Assembly: GCF_014251575.1 (NCBI RefSeq)
Contig: NZ_CP059191.1
Location: 62,001-126,000 of the forward strand
Source of the DNA: Blattabacterium cuenoti
Lineage (GTDB): Bacteria; Bacteroidota; Bacteroidia; Flavobacteriales; Blattabacteriaceae
Direction of reading: 5' to 3'
DNA: 64,000 bases
Shown here one piece after another: positions 1-8,634 of the stretch. A model generated the notes under the pieces. It had not been told where the DNA came from and made no database searches. It saw only the letters and a list, made by a program, of their open reading frames with translations. The stretch's first letter is position 1. The number at the start of each line of letters is the position of its first letter. Position numbers and translations under genes: made by a program.

Positions 1-1257
1 ATTAACGGTTTTTTTCACTCCTCATTAGAGGATATTTATAAAATTATTCATCAATCTCGCTCTTTTCCTAAAAAGGGGAAGTACAATATTTTTATTATCA
101 AGGAAATACATAGGTTTTCTAAAGATTTTTTTGATTTTCTTTTGAAATTTATAGAAGAAAAAAATCCGCATATATTATTTATTTTTTGCGGTACAGAAGA
201 AAAAATAGTTCCAGAATTTATTCTATCACGTTGTCAAATTTTTGAATTTGAAAGCATTTCTGTAAAAGATATTTTTTTTCATTTAAAAATGATTTCTGAA
301 AAAGAAAACATAGAAATAGAAAATGAATCTTTATTGATTATTTCTAAGCATGTAAAAGGATCTCTGAGCAAGGCTATTCATTTATTTGATAGATTAATAT
401 CATGTAATGAAAAAAAAATAACCAAATGTTTCATAATGAATAAATTGGGAATAATTGATGTAAAGTACTATTTTGAAATAGTAGATTATCTTTTAGATAA
501 AAATGTTTATAAAACATTGACACTGTTAAATCAAATTTATCAAAATAAAATTGACTCTTATAATCTGGTAATTGGATTAACTAAACATTTCAGAAATTTA
601 TTTCTTTCGAAGAATTATGAAACAGTTTCCATTTTGAAATTTAAAAAGAAAATCATACAATCTTATATCGAACAATCAAAAAAAATATCTTTCTTTTTTT
701 TAATTCATGCTTGGAGTGTTTTCCATCGTTTGGAAAAAGAATACAGATTAAACAATCAAAATTTAAGATTGACAGTAGAAATAAATTTAATTCAATTGGT
801 ACATTTTTTTTCTATTCATAAAAGAAATCATGAAAATTCTCTAATAGAAAAAGAGAGTAAAGAATTTTCCTCTTATAAAGAAAATGAAAAAATTCATTTT
901 TTACAAAAAAATTGGATCAAGTTCGTACAAAAATTTTCAGAAAAGATAAATCCTATTTATTTAGATTTTTTGAAAAATGAAATCCAATTTCAAGTCATAA
1001 AAAATAAAATATTTTTTATGATTCCTTGTAAACTGGAAAACAGAGATTTTTTATCAATTCAAACCAATTTTGAAAAATTGGTCAAAAAAAAATTAAATAA
1101 TCCACATTTGGAATTTAAAGTAATAAAAAAAGATTCAAAAAAATATCCAATAGAACAGTACAATTTTTTGTCTCAAAAAAATAAATTAGTAGAAACATTA
1201 ATAGAAAGATTGAATTTAAAAATATCTTCTTCACAAGAAGAAAAAAACCTTTTATAA
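1..1257 (+). CDS. dnaX: DNA polymerase III subunit gamma/tau, 5' end outside window
   Basis: The frame is open from base 1, so the gene starts before the window; a TTG at 142 is internal. It encodes the clamp-loader ATPase of the replicative polymerase. The visible AAA+ part has the family's block after Walker B (LLKFIEE, then FIFCGTEEKIVPEFILSRCQ), including the SRC arginine-finger motif about 75 codons into the visible part. Walker A and the zinc module would lie upstream, out of sight. The Walker B segment reads IFIIKEIH where the family usually has an aspartate (IIDEVH), an odd change. The rest is the lid and tau-type C-terminal region, Lys/Phe rich and poorly conserved. The stop is at 1255-1257; clpC follows after 114 bases. 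Confidence 0.85.
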   Translation: MNGFFHSSLEDIYKIIHQSRSFPKKGKYNIFIIKEIHRFSKDFFDFLLKFIEEKNPHILFIFCGTEEKIVPEFILSRCQIFEFESISVKDIFFHLKMISEKENIEIENESLLIISKHVKGSLSKAIHLFDRLISCNEKKITKCFIMNKLGIIDVKYYFEIVDYLLDKNVYKTLTLLNQIYQNKIDSYNLVIGLTKHFRNLFLSKNYETVSILKFKKKIIQSYIEQSKKISFFFLIHAWSVFHRLEKEYRLNNQNLRLTVEINLIQLVHFFSIHKRNHENSLIEKESKEFSSYKENEKIHFLQKNWIKFVQKFSEKINPIYLDFLKNEIQFQVIKNKIFFMIPCKLENRDFLSIQTNFEKLVKKKLNNPHLEFKVIKKDSKKYPIEQYNFLSQKNKLVETLIERLNLKISSSQEEKNLL

Positions 1258-1371
1258 TCAACAAACTTGATGTTAAAATTTTTCTAAAAAATTTATATTC
1301 ATTTTCTAAGAAAATTGATAATATGTTTTATCTTTTTTATGAACACTAAACACTTTTAATGATTTTAATTT

Positions 1372-3480
1372 ATGATTCATTATTACTCGTCAAACAGTAG
1401 AAAAAAAATTTTTTTCTCTTCTGCTTATTCAGATGAAGATATTGAAAATGATAGTTCTACTTCTTCTTACGGATCTGGAGGAAGTGGAACAGGTTCCGGT
1501 TATTATGGAGGAGCCTCAATCAGAAGCAAAACTCCTGTTTTGGATAATTTTGGAAGAGATTTGAATGCTATGGCAATGAAAGGAAAATTAGATCCTGTAG
1601 TAGGGAGAAACAAAGAAGTAGAACGTGTATCTCAAATATTGAGTAGAAGAAAAAAAAATAATCCTTTACTCATAGGAGAACCTGGAGTTGGTAAGTCTGC
1701 GATAGCTGAAGGATTAGCACTACGTATTGTACAAAAAAAAGTTTCTAGAGTATTATACAATAAAAGAGTAGTTGTTTTGGATTTAGCCAGCTTAGTTGCT
1801 GGAACTAAATATAGAGGACAATTTGAAGAAAGAATGAAGGCAATTATAAATGAATCAGAAAAAAATGCAGATTTAATCCTTTTTATAGATGAAATTCACA
1901 CTATGATTGGTGCAGGAGGGACTACTGGATCATTAGATGCGTCGAACATATTTAAACCTGCTTTAGCAAGAGGAGATATTCAATGTATTGGTGCTACCAC
2001 GTTAAACGAGTATAGACAATATATAGAAAAAGATGGAGCTTTAGAACGAAGATTTCAAAAAATTATAGTACAACCTTCTTCTGAAGAAGAGACTATAGAA
2101 ATTTTGAAAAAAATAAAAGTAAAATATGAAAGTCATCACAATGTTCTTTACACAGAAGAAGCAATAAAAGCTTGCGTCACCCTTACTGTACGATACATTG
2201 TTGATCGTTATTTGCCAGATAAAGCGATTGATGCTTTAGATGAAGCAGGATCTCGCGTTCATATTAAAAATATAAAAGTTCCACAAGAAATAGTTCTTCT
2301 AGAAAAAGAATTGGAAAATATCCGTGAAGAAAAATCAAAAGTAGTCAAAAGTCAAAAATACGAGGAAGCTGCACGTTTGCGTGATACGGAAAAACGTATA
2401 GAAAAACAATTAATCAAAGCCCAAAAAGAGTGGGAAGAATCTTCTAAAGAAAATAAAGAAATCGTATCCGAAGAAAATGTTGAAGAAGTTGTATCTATGA
2501 TGAGTGGAGTCCCAGTAAACAGAATAGCTCAAGCTGAAATGAAGAAATTAAATAAAATGATAGATATATTAAAAGAAAAAATAGTAGGACAAAATGAAGC
2601 AGTAGAAAAAATAGTAAGAGCGGTTCAAAGAAACAGAACTGGATTAAAAGATCCTAATTCTCCTATAGGTTCTTTTATATTTTTAGGACAAACAGGTGTT
2701 GGAAAAACTTATTTAGCGAAAATTTTTGCAAAAGAACTATTTGATTCAGAAGAATCATTAATCCGTCTAGATATGAGTGAATATATGGAAAAATTCTCTG
2801 TTTCTAGGTTAATAGGAGCTCCTCCAGGTTATGTTGGTTATGAAGAGGGAGGACAATTAACAGAAATTATACGTCGTAGACCTTATTCCATCATATTATT
2901 AGATGAAATAGAAAAAGCACATCATGAAGTCTTTAATATTTTGTTGCAAATTTTAGATTACGGATATGTAACAGATAGTGTTGGAAGAAAAATAAATTTT
3001 AGAAATACCGTAATTATTTTTACGTCAAATACAGGAACACAACAATTAAAAGAATTTGGTAAAGGAATTGGATTTCATACTCAAGCAAGACAATCAAATA
3101 ATTATATTAAAAATGTGTTAGAAAAAGCTTTAAAAAGAACTTTTTCTCCAGAATTTTTAAATAGAATAGATGATATTATCATCTTTAATTCTCTAACACA
3201 AGAAGATATATCGGAAATTACTCATATAGAATTAGAAAAAATAATACTTCATGTATCTAATCTAGGGTATAAATTAATTTTATTTCCTGAAGTAAAAGAC
3301 TTTATTAAAAATAAAGGATTTGATCATGAATATGGAGCTCGTCCTTTAAAAAGAGTAATAGAAAAATTTATTAAAAATCCTATATCAGAATGTATAATTA
3401 GTGAAAAATTAAAAAAAGGAAATCAAATTTTATTAAAGATGAATAAAAAAAACAACGATGTGGAAATTTCTATTCAATAA
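1372..3480 (+). CDS. clpC: ClpC-type AAA+ unfoldase lacking the N-terminal domain
   Basis: This is a double-ring Hsp100 ATPase that unfolds substrates, normally for ClpP. The 702 residues hold AAA module 1 (Walker A GEPGVGKS at 102-109, Walker B LILFIDEIH near 170), a middle region with a UVR-like stretch (KSQKYEEAARLRD), and AAA module 2 (GQTGVGKT near 439-446, then IILLDEIEKAH) with the C-terminal lid. The UVR stretch marks it as ClpC rather than ClpB. Family members are usually about 820-850 residues with two Clp_N repeats first. Here only a Gly/Ser-rich linker precedes module 1, and an in-frame TAA at 1366-1368 rules out an upstream extension. The adaptor-binding N-domain is therefore missing. 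nth follows two bases after the stop. Confidence 0.92.
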   Translation: MIHYYSSNSRKKIFFSSAYSDEDIENDSSTSSYGSGGSGTGSGYYGGASIRSKTPVLDNFGRDLNAMAMKGKLDPVVGRNKEVERVSQILSRRKKNNPLLIGEPGVGKSAIAEGLALRIVQKKVSRVLYNKRVVVLDLASLVAGTKYRGQFEERMKAIINESEKNADLILFIDEIHTMIGAGGTTGSLDASNIFKPALARGDIQCIGATTLNEYRQYIEKDGALERRFQKIIVQPSSEEETIEILKKIKVKYESHHNVLYTEEAIKACVTLTVRYIVDRYLPDKAIDALDEAGSRVHIKNIKVPQEIVLLEKELENIREEKSKVVKSQKYEEAARLRDTEKRIEKQLIKAQKEWEESSKENKEIVSEENVEEVVSMMSGVPVNRIAQAEMKKLNKMIDILKEKIVGQNEAVEKIVRAVQRNRTGLKDPNSPIGSFIFLGQTGVGKTYLAKIFAKELFDSEESLIRLDMSEYMEKFSVSRLIGAPPGYVGYEEGGQLTEIIRRRPYSIILLDEIEKAHHEVFNILLQILDYGYVTDSVGRKINFRNTVIIFTSNTGTQQLKEFGKGIGFHTQARQSNNYIKNVLEKALKRTFSPEFLNRIDDIIIFNSLTQEDISEITHIELEKIILHVSNLGYKLILFPEVKDFIKNKGFDHEYGARPLKRVIEKFIKNPISECIISEKLKKGNQILLKMNKKNNDVEISIQ

Positions 3481-3482
3481 AT

Positions 3483-4118
3483 ATGAATCTTTTGACTAAA
3501 AAGACAAAATTGATTGAAAATATATTAGATTTTTTGTATCCAAATCCAATTAGCACTTTATATTATACCAATGAATATACTTTACTCATTGCTGTTATTC
3601 TTACTGCAAGAAGTAAGGAAAAAAAAGTAAATGAAATAACAAAATATTTGTTTAAAAAAATTCAAACTCCTAAAGATATAATTCATCTTTCTGTTGAAAA
3701 AATAAAAAATTTCATAAAAAATATAGGACTCCATAATAAAAAATCTAAAAATATTTATGATTTATCTACTATTTTGATAAATAAATACAATAGTATTATT
3801 CCTAAAAATATTTCAGAATTAAAATTTTTACCTGGAGTAGGACATAAAACAGCATCTGTTTTTTTATCTCATGTATCAAACATTCCTGTATTTCCTGTAG
3901 ACACTCATATTCATAGGATGATGTATCGTTGGAAATTAAGTGATGGAAAAAACGTTAAAAAAACGGAAAAAGATGCTAAACGTATTTTCAATAAAATAAT
4001 CTGGAGAAAATTGCATCTTCAAATTATTTTTTATGCCAAAAAATATTCACCTTCTAAAAATTGGGATGTAAAGAAGGACATAATTTATCAAGAATTATTA
4101 AGAAAAAATTTGTTATAA
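3483..4118 (+). CDS. nth: Endonuclease III-like DNA glycosylase without Fe-S cluster cysteines
   Basis: A base-excision repair glycosylase/AP lyase for oxidised pyrimidines. The helix-hairpin-helix LPGVGHKTA carries the catalytic Lys (about K122), and FPVDTHIHR carries the catalytic Asp (about D140). The C-terminal Cys-X6-Cys-X2-Cys-X5-Cys cluster that binds [4Fe-4S] in most Nth proteins is absent: the last 45 residues contain no cysteine and end soon after FYAKKYSPS. The early motif reads ILTAR instead of the common ILSAQ. Length (211) is close to normal, so this is loss of the cluster motif rather than a large truncation. The start lies two bases after the clpC stop, suggesting co-transcription. 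Its 3' end nearly meets the convergent DUF3127 gene. Confidence 0.88.
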   Translation: MNLLTKKTKLIENILDFLYPNPISTLYYTNEYTLLIAVILTARSKEKKVNEITKYLFKKIQTPKDIIHLSVEKIKNFIKNIGLHNKKSKNIYDLSTILINKYNSIIPKNISELKFLPGVGHKTASVFLSHVSNIPVFPVDTHIHRMMYRWKLSDGKNVKKTEKDAKRIFNKIIWRKLHLQIIFYAKKYSPSKNWDVKKDIIYQELLRKNLL

Positions 4119-4120
4119 GA

Positions 4121-4468
4121 TTAGAAAGGTAAATCATCAAAATCGTCAGAAGATAAAGATGGAGATATAGCAGAAGTTTTTTTTGAAGAACCTGGAGAAT
4201 AATCTTCTATTTTCCATCCTTGGATAGAATTAAAATATTTAATCACTCCTTCAGGATTCGTCCATTCTCTTCCACGAATATTGATAAAAACTTTTATTTT
4301 ATCTTTTGGTCTTATATTTTCTAATAAGTCTACTTTATCTTGAATAAATTCAATTAATATATTTTGAGGATATGGTTCTTCAGTAGTGATAACAATTTCT
4401 CTTTTTCTAAATCCACTGTCAAATTTCTGAGATTCAAACAATTTTTTAACTTTTCCTATAATTTCCAT
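4121..4468 (-). CDS. DUF3127 family protein
   Basis: A 115-residue protein matching the DUF3127 family, common in Bacteroidota and thought to have an OB-like, possibly single-stranded-DNA-binding fold; its function is not established. It opens MEIIGKVKKLFESQKF and has the family-like REIVITTEEPYPQNILIEF and INIRGREWTNPEG stretches. The tail is Ser-rich and acidic, ending SSDDFDDLPF, a tip resembling the acidic end of SSB proteins that recruits partners; that comparison is mine. It lies downstream of the SPFH gene on the minus strand with six bases between them and is probably the last gene of that operon. Confidence 0.75.
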   Translation of the reverse strand: MEIIGKVKKLFESQKFDSGFRKREIVITTEEPYPQNILIEFIQDKVDLLENIRPKDKIKVFINIRGREWTNPEGVIKYFNSIQGWKIEDYSPGSSKKTSAISPSLSSDDFDDLPF

Positions 4469-4474
4469 GAAATT

Positions 4475-5416
4475 TTATAATTTATTTTTTTTGCTATTGT
4501 TTTTCTTTTTAAGTGTTTCTCCAATTTGATTAGAAATATTAAATGAAGTAATCATATTATTCAACATTTCACTAGCTGCTCCTGGTGAATTCGGCAATAA
4601 AATTAAATTGGTGTTACTTCCTTCTCCCATGGCCTGAAGAGTATCATAATGTTGTGTTACCACAATCAAAGCAGAAGCTTCTTGTGAATTGATTCCTACA
4701 TTATTTAATACCTCAACAGATTCCAATATTCCTCGAGCTATTTCTCTACGTTGATCTGCTGTCCCTTTTCCTTGTAATTTTTTACTTTCAGCTTCTGCTT
4801 TAGCTTTAGCAACAATTTTAATTCTTTCAGCTTCTGCTTTATATTCAGCCGCTACTTTTTCTCTTTCAGCTGTATTGATCCGATTCATAGCTTGTTTCAC
4901 TTGTTCATCTGGGTCAAGATCTGTAACTAACGCTTTAATGATAGAATATCCATAATCTAACATAGAACCTTCTAATTCTCCTTTTACTGCAAGAGCAATG
5001 TTATCTTTTCTCTCAAAAACATCATCCAAACGCATTTTTGGTACCTCTGCTCTAACAACATCAAATATATAAGAAGTAATTTGAGCATGAGAATTATCTA
5101 ATTTATAAAAGGCTTCGTATACTTTTTCTTTAATCACTTTAAATTGAACTGATATTTTTACTTTTACAAAAACATTATCTTTAGTTTTTGTATCCACTAA
5201 AATATCTAGTTGTTGAATTTTCAAAGTGAGTTTTCCTACTATATGATCTAAAATAGGAATTTTAAAATTCAATCCAGCATAACGGATGCTATGAAATTTT
5301 CCCATTCTTTCAATAATAGATGCTGTTTCTTGATTAACTATAAAAATGAAACTGGAAAAAAGAGATAAAATTAAAAGAGTTAATATTCCATAAAATAGTA
5401 AACTAAAAATACTCAT
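4475..5416 (-). CDS. SPFH/band 7 (stomatin/QmcA-like) membrane protein
   Basis: One N-terminal membrane segment (about residues 3-27, rich in Phe/Leu/Ile) is followed by a band 7 domain beginning VNQETASIIERMGKFHSIRYAGLNFKIP, then a long charged helical region (AEREKVAAEYKAEAERIKIVAKAKAEAESKK) typical of stomatin and QmcA oligomers, and a C-terminal helix. Such proteins form large membrane rings and scaffold proteases or lipid domains. No partner protease of the NfeD type lies beside it. The 313 residues fit the family. It sits 11 bases downstream of the SufT-like gene on the same strand. Confidence 0.88.
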   Translation of the reverse strand: MSIFSLLFYGILTLLILSLFSSFIFIVNQETASIIERMGKFHSIRYAGLNFKIPILDHIVGKLTLKIQQLDILVDTKTKDNVFVKVKISVQFKVIKEKVYEAFYKLDNSHAQITSYIFDVVRAEVPKMRLDDVFERKDNIALAVKGELEGSMLDYGYSIIKALVTDLDPDEQVKQAMNRINTAEREKVAAEYKAEAERIKIVAKAKAEAESKKLQGKGTADQRREIARGILESVEVLNNVGINSQEASALIVVTQHYDTLQAMGEGSNTNLILLPNSPGAASEMLNNMITSFNISNQIGETLKKKNNSKKNKL

Positions 5417-5427
5417 ACTTAAAAAAT

Positions 5428-5742
5428 TTATAATAAACCTAATTCTAAACGAGCTTCTTCACTCATAAACTCTCTACTCCAAGGAGGATCAAATGTTAAA
5501 ACAACATCTACATTATTTATTTCTTTTAAAGACTCAATTTTTTTTTTGACTTCTATAGGTAAACTCTCTGCTACTGGACAATTTGGAGTAGTTAAAGTCA
5601 TTACTATTTTAACCTCTTTTTCACGAAAAACTTGAATATCATAAATAAGACCTAACTCATAAATATCTACCGGTATTTCAGGATCATATATACTTTTCAG
5701 CACTGAAATAATACGATCTTCTAAGGAATGATCTTTACTCAT
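5428..5742 (-). CDS. sufT: SufT-like iron-sulfur assembly protein (MIP18/DUF59)
   Basis: A 104-residue DUF59/MIP18-type protein involved in maturing Fe-S proteins. Family features visible are IISVLKSIYDPEIPVDIYELGLIY at the start, the conserved Cys in MTLTTPNCPVAESLP (near residue 55) and VVLTFDPPWSREFMSEEARLELG at the end. Flavobacterial copies are often in suf operons; here the neighbour is an M16 peptidase gene whose stop overlaps this start by four bases, so the two are translationally coupled. Assignment to SufT rather than PaaD rests on lineage and length. Confidence 0.85.
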   Translation of the reverse strand: MSKDHSLEDRIISVLKSIYDPEIPVDIYELGLIYDIQVFREKEVKIVMTLTTPNCPVAESLPIEVKKKIESLKEINNVDVVLTFDPPWSREFMSEEARLELGLL

Positions 5743-7193
5743 TTATCATTTTTTTTTAATAAAGATCCAAATTGATCAAAATAACGAATAGGATAACCTA
5801 ATTTCTTTATACTGGGTAAAATATCATTAGCTTTTCCAACAATTATAATTCTACCATTCTTGATAGAAAAAAGTTTTTTACATGATTGATGTATTTCATC
5901 TGCAGTAACTGATTTTATTTTTTTTAAGTAATTTCTATAAAATCCACTTGGAAGATTATTTTTCAATTCGCAGATAAAAAGATCACTAATTCTGTTTGGA
6001 TCTTCTAAATCAAGAATAAATTGGCCACTTATTTCTTTTTTCTTAATATTCAATTCTTCATAAGAAACTTTATCCTTTTTTATTTTGATAATTTCTTTTA
6101 AGATATCTTTGATCGCTTTTTCTGTAACTTCATTTCTAACTTGAGTATAAACTGAAAAATAACCGATATTTTTATCCGATTTCAAAACAGAATAAGCCCC
6201 ATATGTATAAGCTTTTTTTTCTCTAAGATTTAAAAACAAACGACTTTGAGGTCCTCCACCTAAAATTCCGTTTGCTAATATAGAAGAAAAATATGAAGGA
6301 TCACTTTTCTTAAAACAAATAGGTCCTCCGAAACAAATAGTAGATTGTGTAAGAGATGGAAGATCTACTATATTGATTTCTGTTTCAGAAGGAATCAGAT
6401 ATTCTTCTTTAGAAGGTTCATCAAAATATGACTTACTCTCCCATTTAGAAAAATAAAGATCACAGAATTTTTCTGCTTCTTTTTTGGAAATATCCCCTAC
6501 AAAAGAAAGATAAGATATATTTGGAATATAATATTTTTCGTATAATTTTTTTAAATCATCAAGAGTTATATTTTTAATAGTATCATAAGTTTCATATTCT
6601 CCATAAGGATGATCTTTTCCAAAATATAAAACATTTCTAACACGTTGTAAAATAGCATTAGGATCTTTTTCTGAAAGATGAAGATCTATAATTCTTTGTT
6701 TTATTATTTTTTCTAATTCTTTAGAGTTATCAAATCTACTATTCAGTAAAATATCACTCATAATGAAAACGGATTTATTCAAATGTTTCTTTAAAGTAGA
6801 AATAGATATTTCAAAAAAAGAAGTATACAAATTAGATCCTATATAATCAATCATTTCATCTAATTCTTCCTTGGAATGATTCTTTGTTCCAGAACGAAGC
6901 ATTTGACCAAAAATTTTTTTTATTCCAGCTTTATCTTTTTCTAAAAAAGGTTGAGAGTCAAATTCTAAACCAACTCTAACTAAAGGAAGTTTATGATTCT
7001 CTACAACCATAACTTTCAATCCATTTTTCATTTGAAAAAATTCAGGTTTTTCAACATTAATAGTCGTTTTTCTTTTTAAAGATTTAGGGGGAATATTACG
7101 ATTAACAGTATGAGCAAACATAATTGTTGTATGAAAAAAAATTGTTATAATAAGAATAATTTTTTTGAAAAGTCTATTTGTTGTCTGGAACAT
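5739..7193 (-). CDS. M16 peptidase family protein, non-catalytic (R/Y-type) subunit
   Basis: An insulinase-like (M16B) protein of 484 residues with an N-terminal hydrophobic signal segment (IILIITIFFHTTIMFA), so probably periplasmic. The zinc motif HxxEH is absent: the equivalent helix reads AGIKKIFGQMLRSGT. The C-terminal domain keeps the GGPQSRLFLNLREKKAYTYG region, with the Arg and Tyr that contact substrate in two-subunit M16B enzymes. It overlaps the upstream zinc-containing partner gene by 20 bases. I infer a heterodimer in which this chain provides the R/Y pair and the partner the zinc site, as in characterised bacterial M16B pairs. Confidence 0.87.
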   Translation of the reverse strand: MFQTTNRLFKKIILIITIFFHTTIMFAHTVNRNIPPKSLKRKTTINVEKPEFFQMKNGLKVMVVENHKLPLVRVGLEFDSQPFLEKDKAGIKKIFGQMLRSGTKNHSKEELDEMIDYIGSNLYTSFFEISISTLKKHLNKSVFIMSDILLNSRFDNSKELEKIIKQRIIDLHLSEKDPNAILQRVRNVLYFGKDHPYGEYETYDTIKNITLDDLKKLYEKYYIPNISYLSFVGDISKKEAEKFCDLYFSKWESKSYFDEPSKEEYLIPSETEINIVDLPSLTQSTICFGGPICFKKSDPSYFSSILANGILGGGPQSRLFLNLREKKAYTYGAYSVLKSDKNIGYFSVYTQVRNEVTEKAIKDILKEIIKIKKDKVSYEELNIKKKEISGQFILDLEDPNRISDLFICELKNNLPSGFYRNYLKKIKSVTADEIHQSCKKLFSIKNGRIIIVGKANDILPSIKKLGYPIRYFDQFGSLLKKNDK

Positions 7194-8517
7194 TGTATAA
7201 ACGAACTCTATTGTTTTTATTTAAATACTTGTTAGCTACTCTTTTGATATCTTCTACAGTTATTTCACGATATTTATCGATATCGGTGTTAATTAAATTC
7301 GCATTTTGATAATATAAATAATAGTGAGATAAATTTTCAGAAATACCGCTCATGGAATAATTATCGAATAGAAATTTTTTTTCAAAAAAGTTTCTTTGTT
7401 TTTCTAATTCATATTCTGTGATTCCTTTTTCCTTCAGTAGATCAATCTCTTCATCTATGATTTTAGTTAATTGGTCTAAAGTAATTCCAGGATTGATAAG
7501 TCCATATATAATAAAAATTCCATAGTCTTCCATTGTATCGAAAAAAGAACCTGCATAAGAAGCCATTTGTTTAGAATTAACAATATTTTTCATGATACGT
7601 GAGCTTTCTCCAGAAGACAATACATGATCTATTATCTTTAAGACATAAGAATCTTTATTTGTCATTTTTGGAACTCTATATGATAAAAAGACTCCAGGAA
7701 CTTTAGTATTTTTATCCACATATGTAGAAAATATTTCTTCCTTAAGAGGCTCTTCTTCTATTCTTTTCATTCTAAAATCTATTTTTCCTCTTGGAATGGA
7801 AGAAAAATATTTTTTGATTAGTTTCCTTGCTTCATTCATATCAAAATCACCCGATACAACTAAAACAGCATTATTTGGAACATAATATGTTTTATAAAAT
7901 TCCTTATAATCATTTTCTGTAGCTGTATCTAAATCTTTTTCGAATCCAATAATAGGATATCTATATGGGTGTTTTTTGAACAATAAAGAAGGAATCACTT
8001 CCGAAAAGGCTGTCACATATGGCTGATTTTCTATACGCATCTTTTTTTCTTCTTTTACCACTTCTCTTTGTACATTAATGCTTTCTTCATCCACTTTAGC
8101 ATGAAGCATTCTTTCCGATTCTAACCATAAAGCCAATGGAAGGCGATCAGATGGCAAAACTTCATAGTAACAAGTCTCGTCATGGTTTGTATATGCGTTA
8201 TTTTTCCCCCCATTAGATGCTATATACTTAAAAAATTCTCCTTTTTTAATATTTTTAGACCCTTCGAACATAAGATGTTCAAAAAAATGAGCAAAACCAG
8301 ATTTTCCGGGAGTTTCATTTTTGCTTCCTACATGATATAAAACAGAAATAGAAACTAAAGGGTTTGTATTGTCTTGATGCAAGATAACATGCAGTCCATT
8401 TGATAATTTTTCTTCTAAAAATTTTATTTTATACAAATTCTTGTAATCTTTGGAGTTTAAATGATTAAACATCGTAGCTAACATTATTAATAAAAAACAA
8501 ATCCTGTACATAAACAT
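7174..8517 (-). CDS. M16 family zinc peptidase, catalytic subunit
   Basis: An M16B peptidase of 447 residues with a short hydrophobic N-terminus (MYRICFLLIMLATMF) suggesting export. The inverted zinc motif HFFEH is present (GFAHFFEHLMFEGS, near residue 78), with the distal glutamate in NVQREVVKEEKK. Two M16 domains follow. It is the first gene of a minus-strand run (this gene, the non-catalytic partner, sufT-like, SPFH, DUF3127) and faces the divergent act operon across about 115 bases. Substrate unknown; M16B enzymes degrade unfolded peptides or process precursors. Confidence 0.88.
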   Translation of the reverse strand: MFMYRICFLLIMLATMFNHLNSKDYKNLYKIKFLEEKLSNGLHVILHQDNTNPLVSISVLYHVGSKNETPGKSGFAHFFEHLMFEGSKNIKKGEFFKYIASNGGKNNAYTNHDETCYYEVLPSDRLPLALWLESERMLHAKVDEESINVQREVVKEEKKMRIENQPYVTAFSEVIPSLLFKKHPYRYPIIGFEKDLDTATENDYKEFYKTYYVPNNAVLVVSGDFDMNEARKLIKKYFSSIPRGKIDFRMKRIEEEPLKEEIFSTYVDKNTKVPGVFLSYRVPKMTNKDSYVLKIIDHVLSSGESSRIMKNIVNSKQMASYAGSFFDTMEDYGIFIIYGLINPGITLDQLTKIIDEEIDLLKEKGITEYELEKQRNFFEKKFLFDNYSMSGISENLSHYYLYYQNANLINTDIDKYREITVEDIKRVANKYLNKNNRVRLYNVPDNK

Positions 8518-8592
8518 AAAACAAAGTTAAAGATTAACAAAAGAAATTTACAAATTTTTTTTTCCAAAAAATGGAATTTTTTTCTTTTATTC

Positions 8593-8600
8593 TATTTTTG
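8593..8600 (+). promoter_or_regulatory. Candidate Bacteroidota -7 promoter element for the act operon
   Basis: TATTTTTG fits the Bacteroidota sigma-A -7 consensus TAnnTTTG and lies 34 bases before the preferred actA start. No clear -33 TTG is seen at the expected distance, and such strings arise easily in AT-rich DNA. Just upstream a small inverted repeat TTCCA/TGGAA around five A (8562-8576) lies between the divergent genes. Confidence 0.3.
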
Positions 8601-8634
8601 TTGAATAAAACAATGTATGAATTTGTTTATTTAT

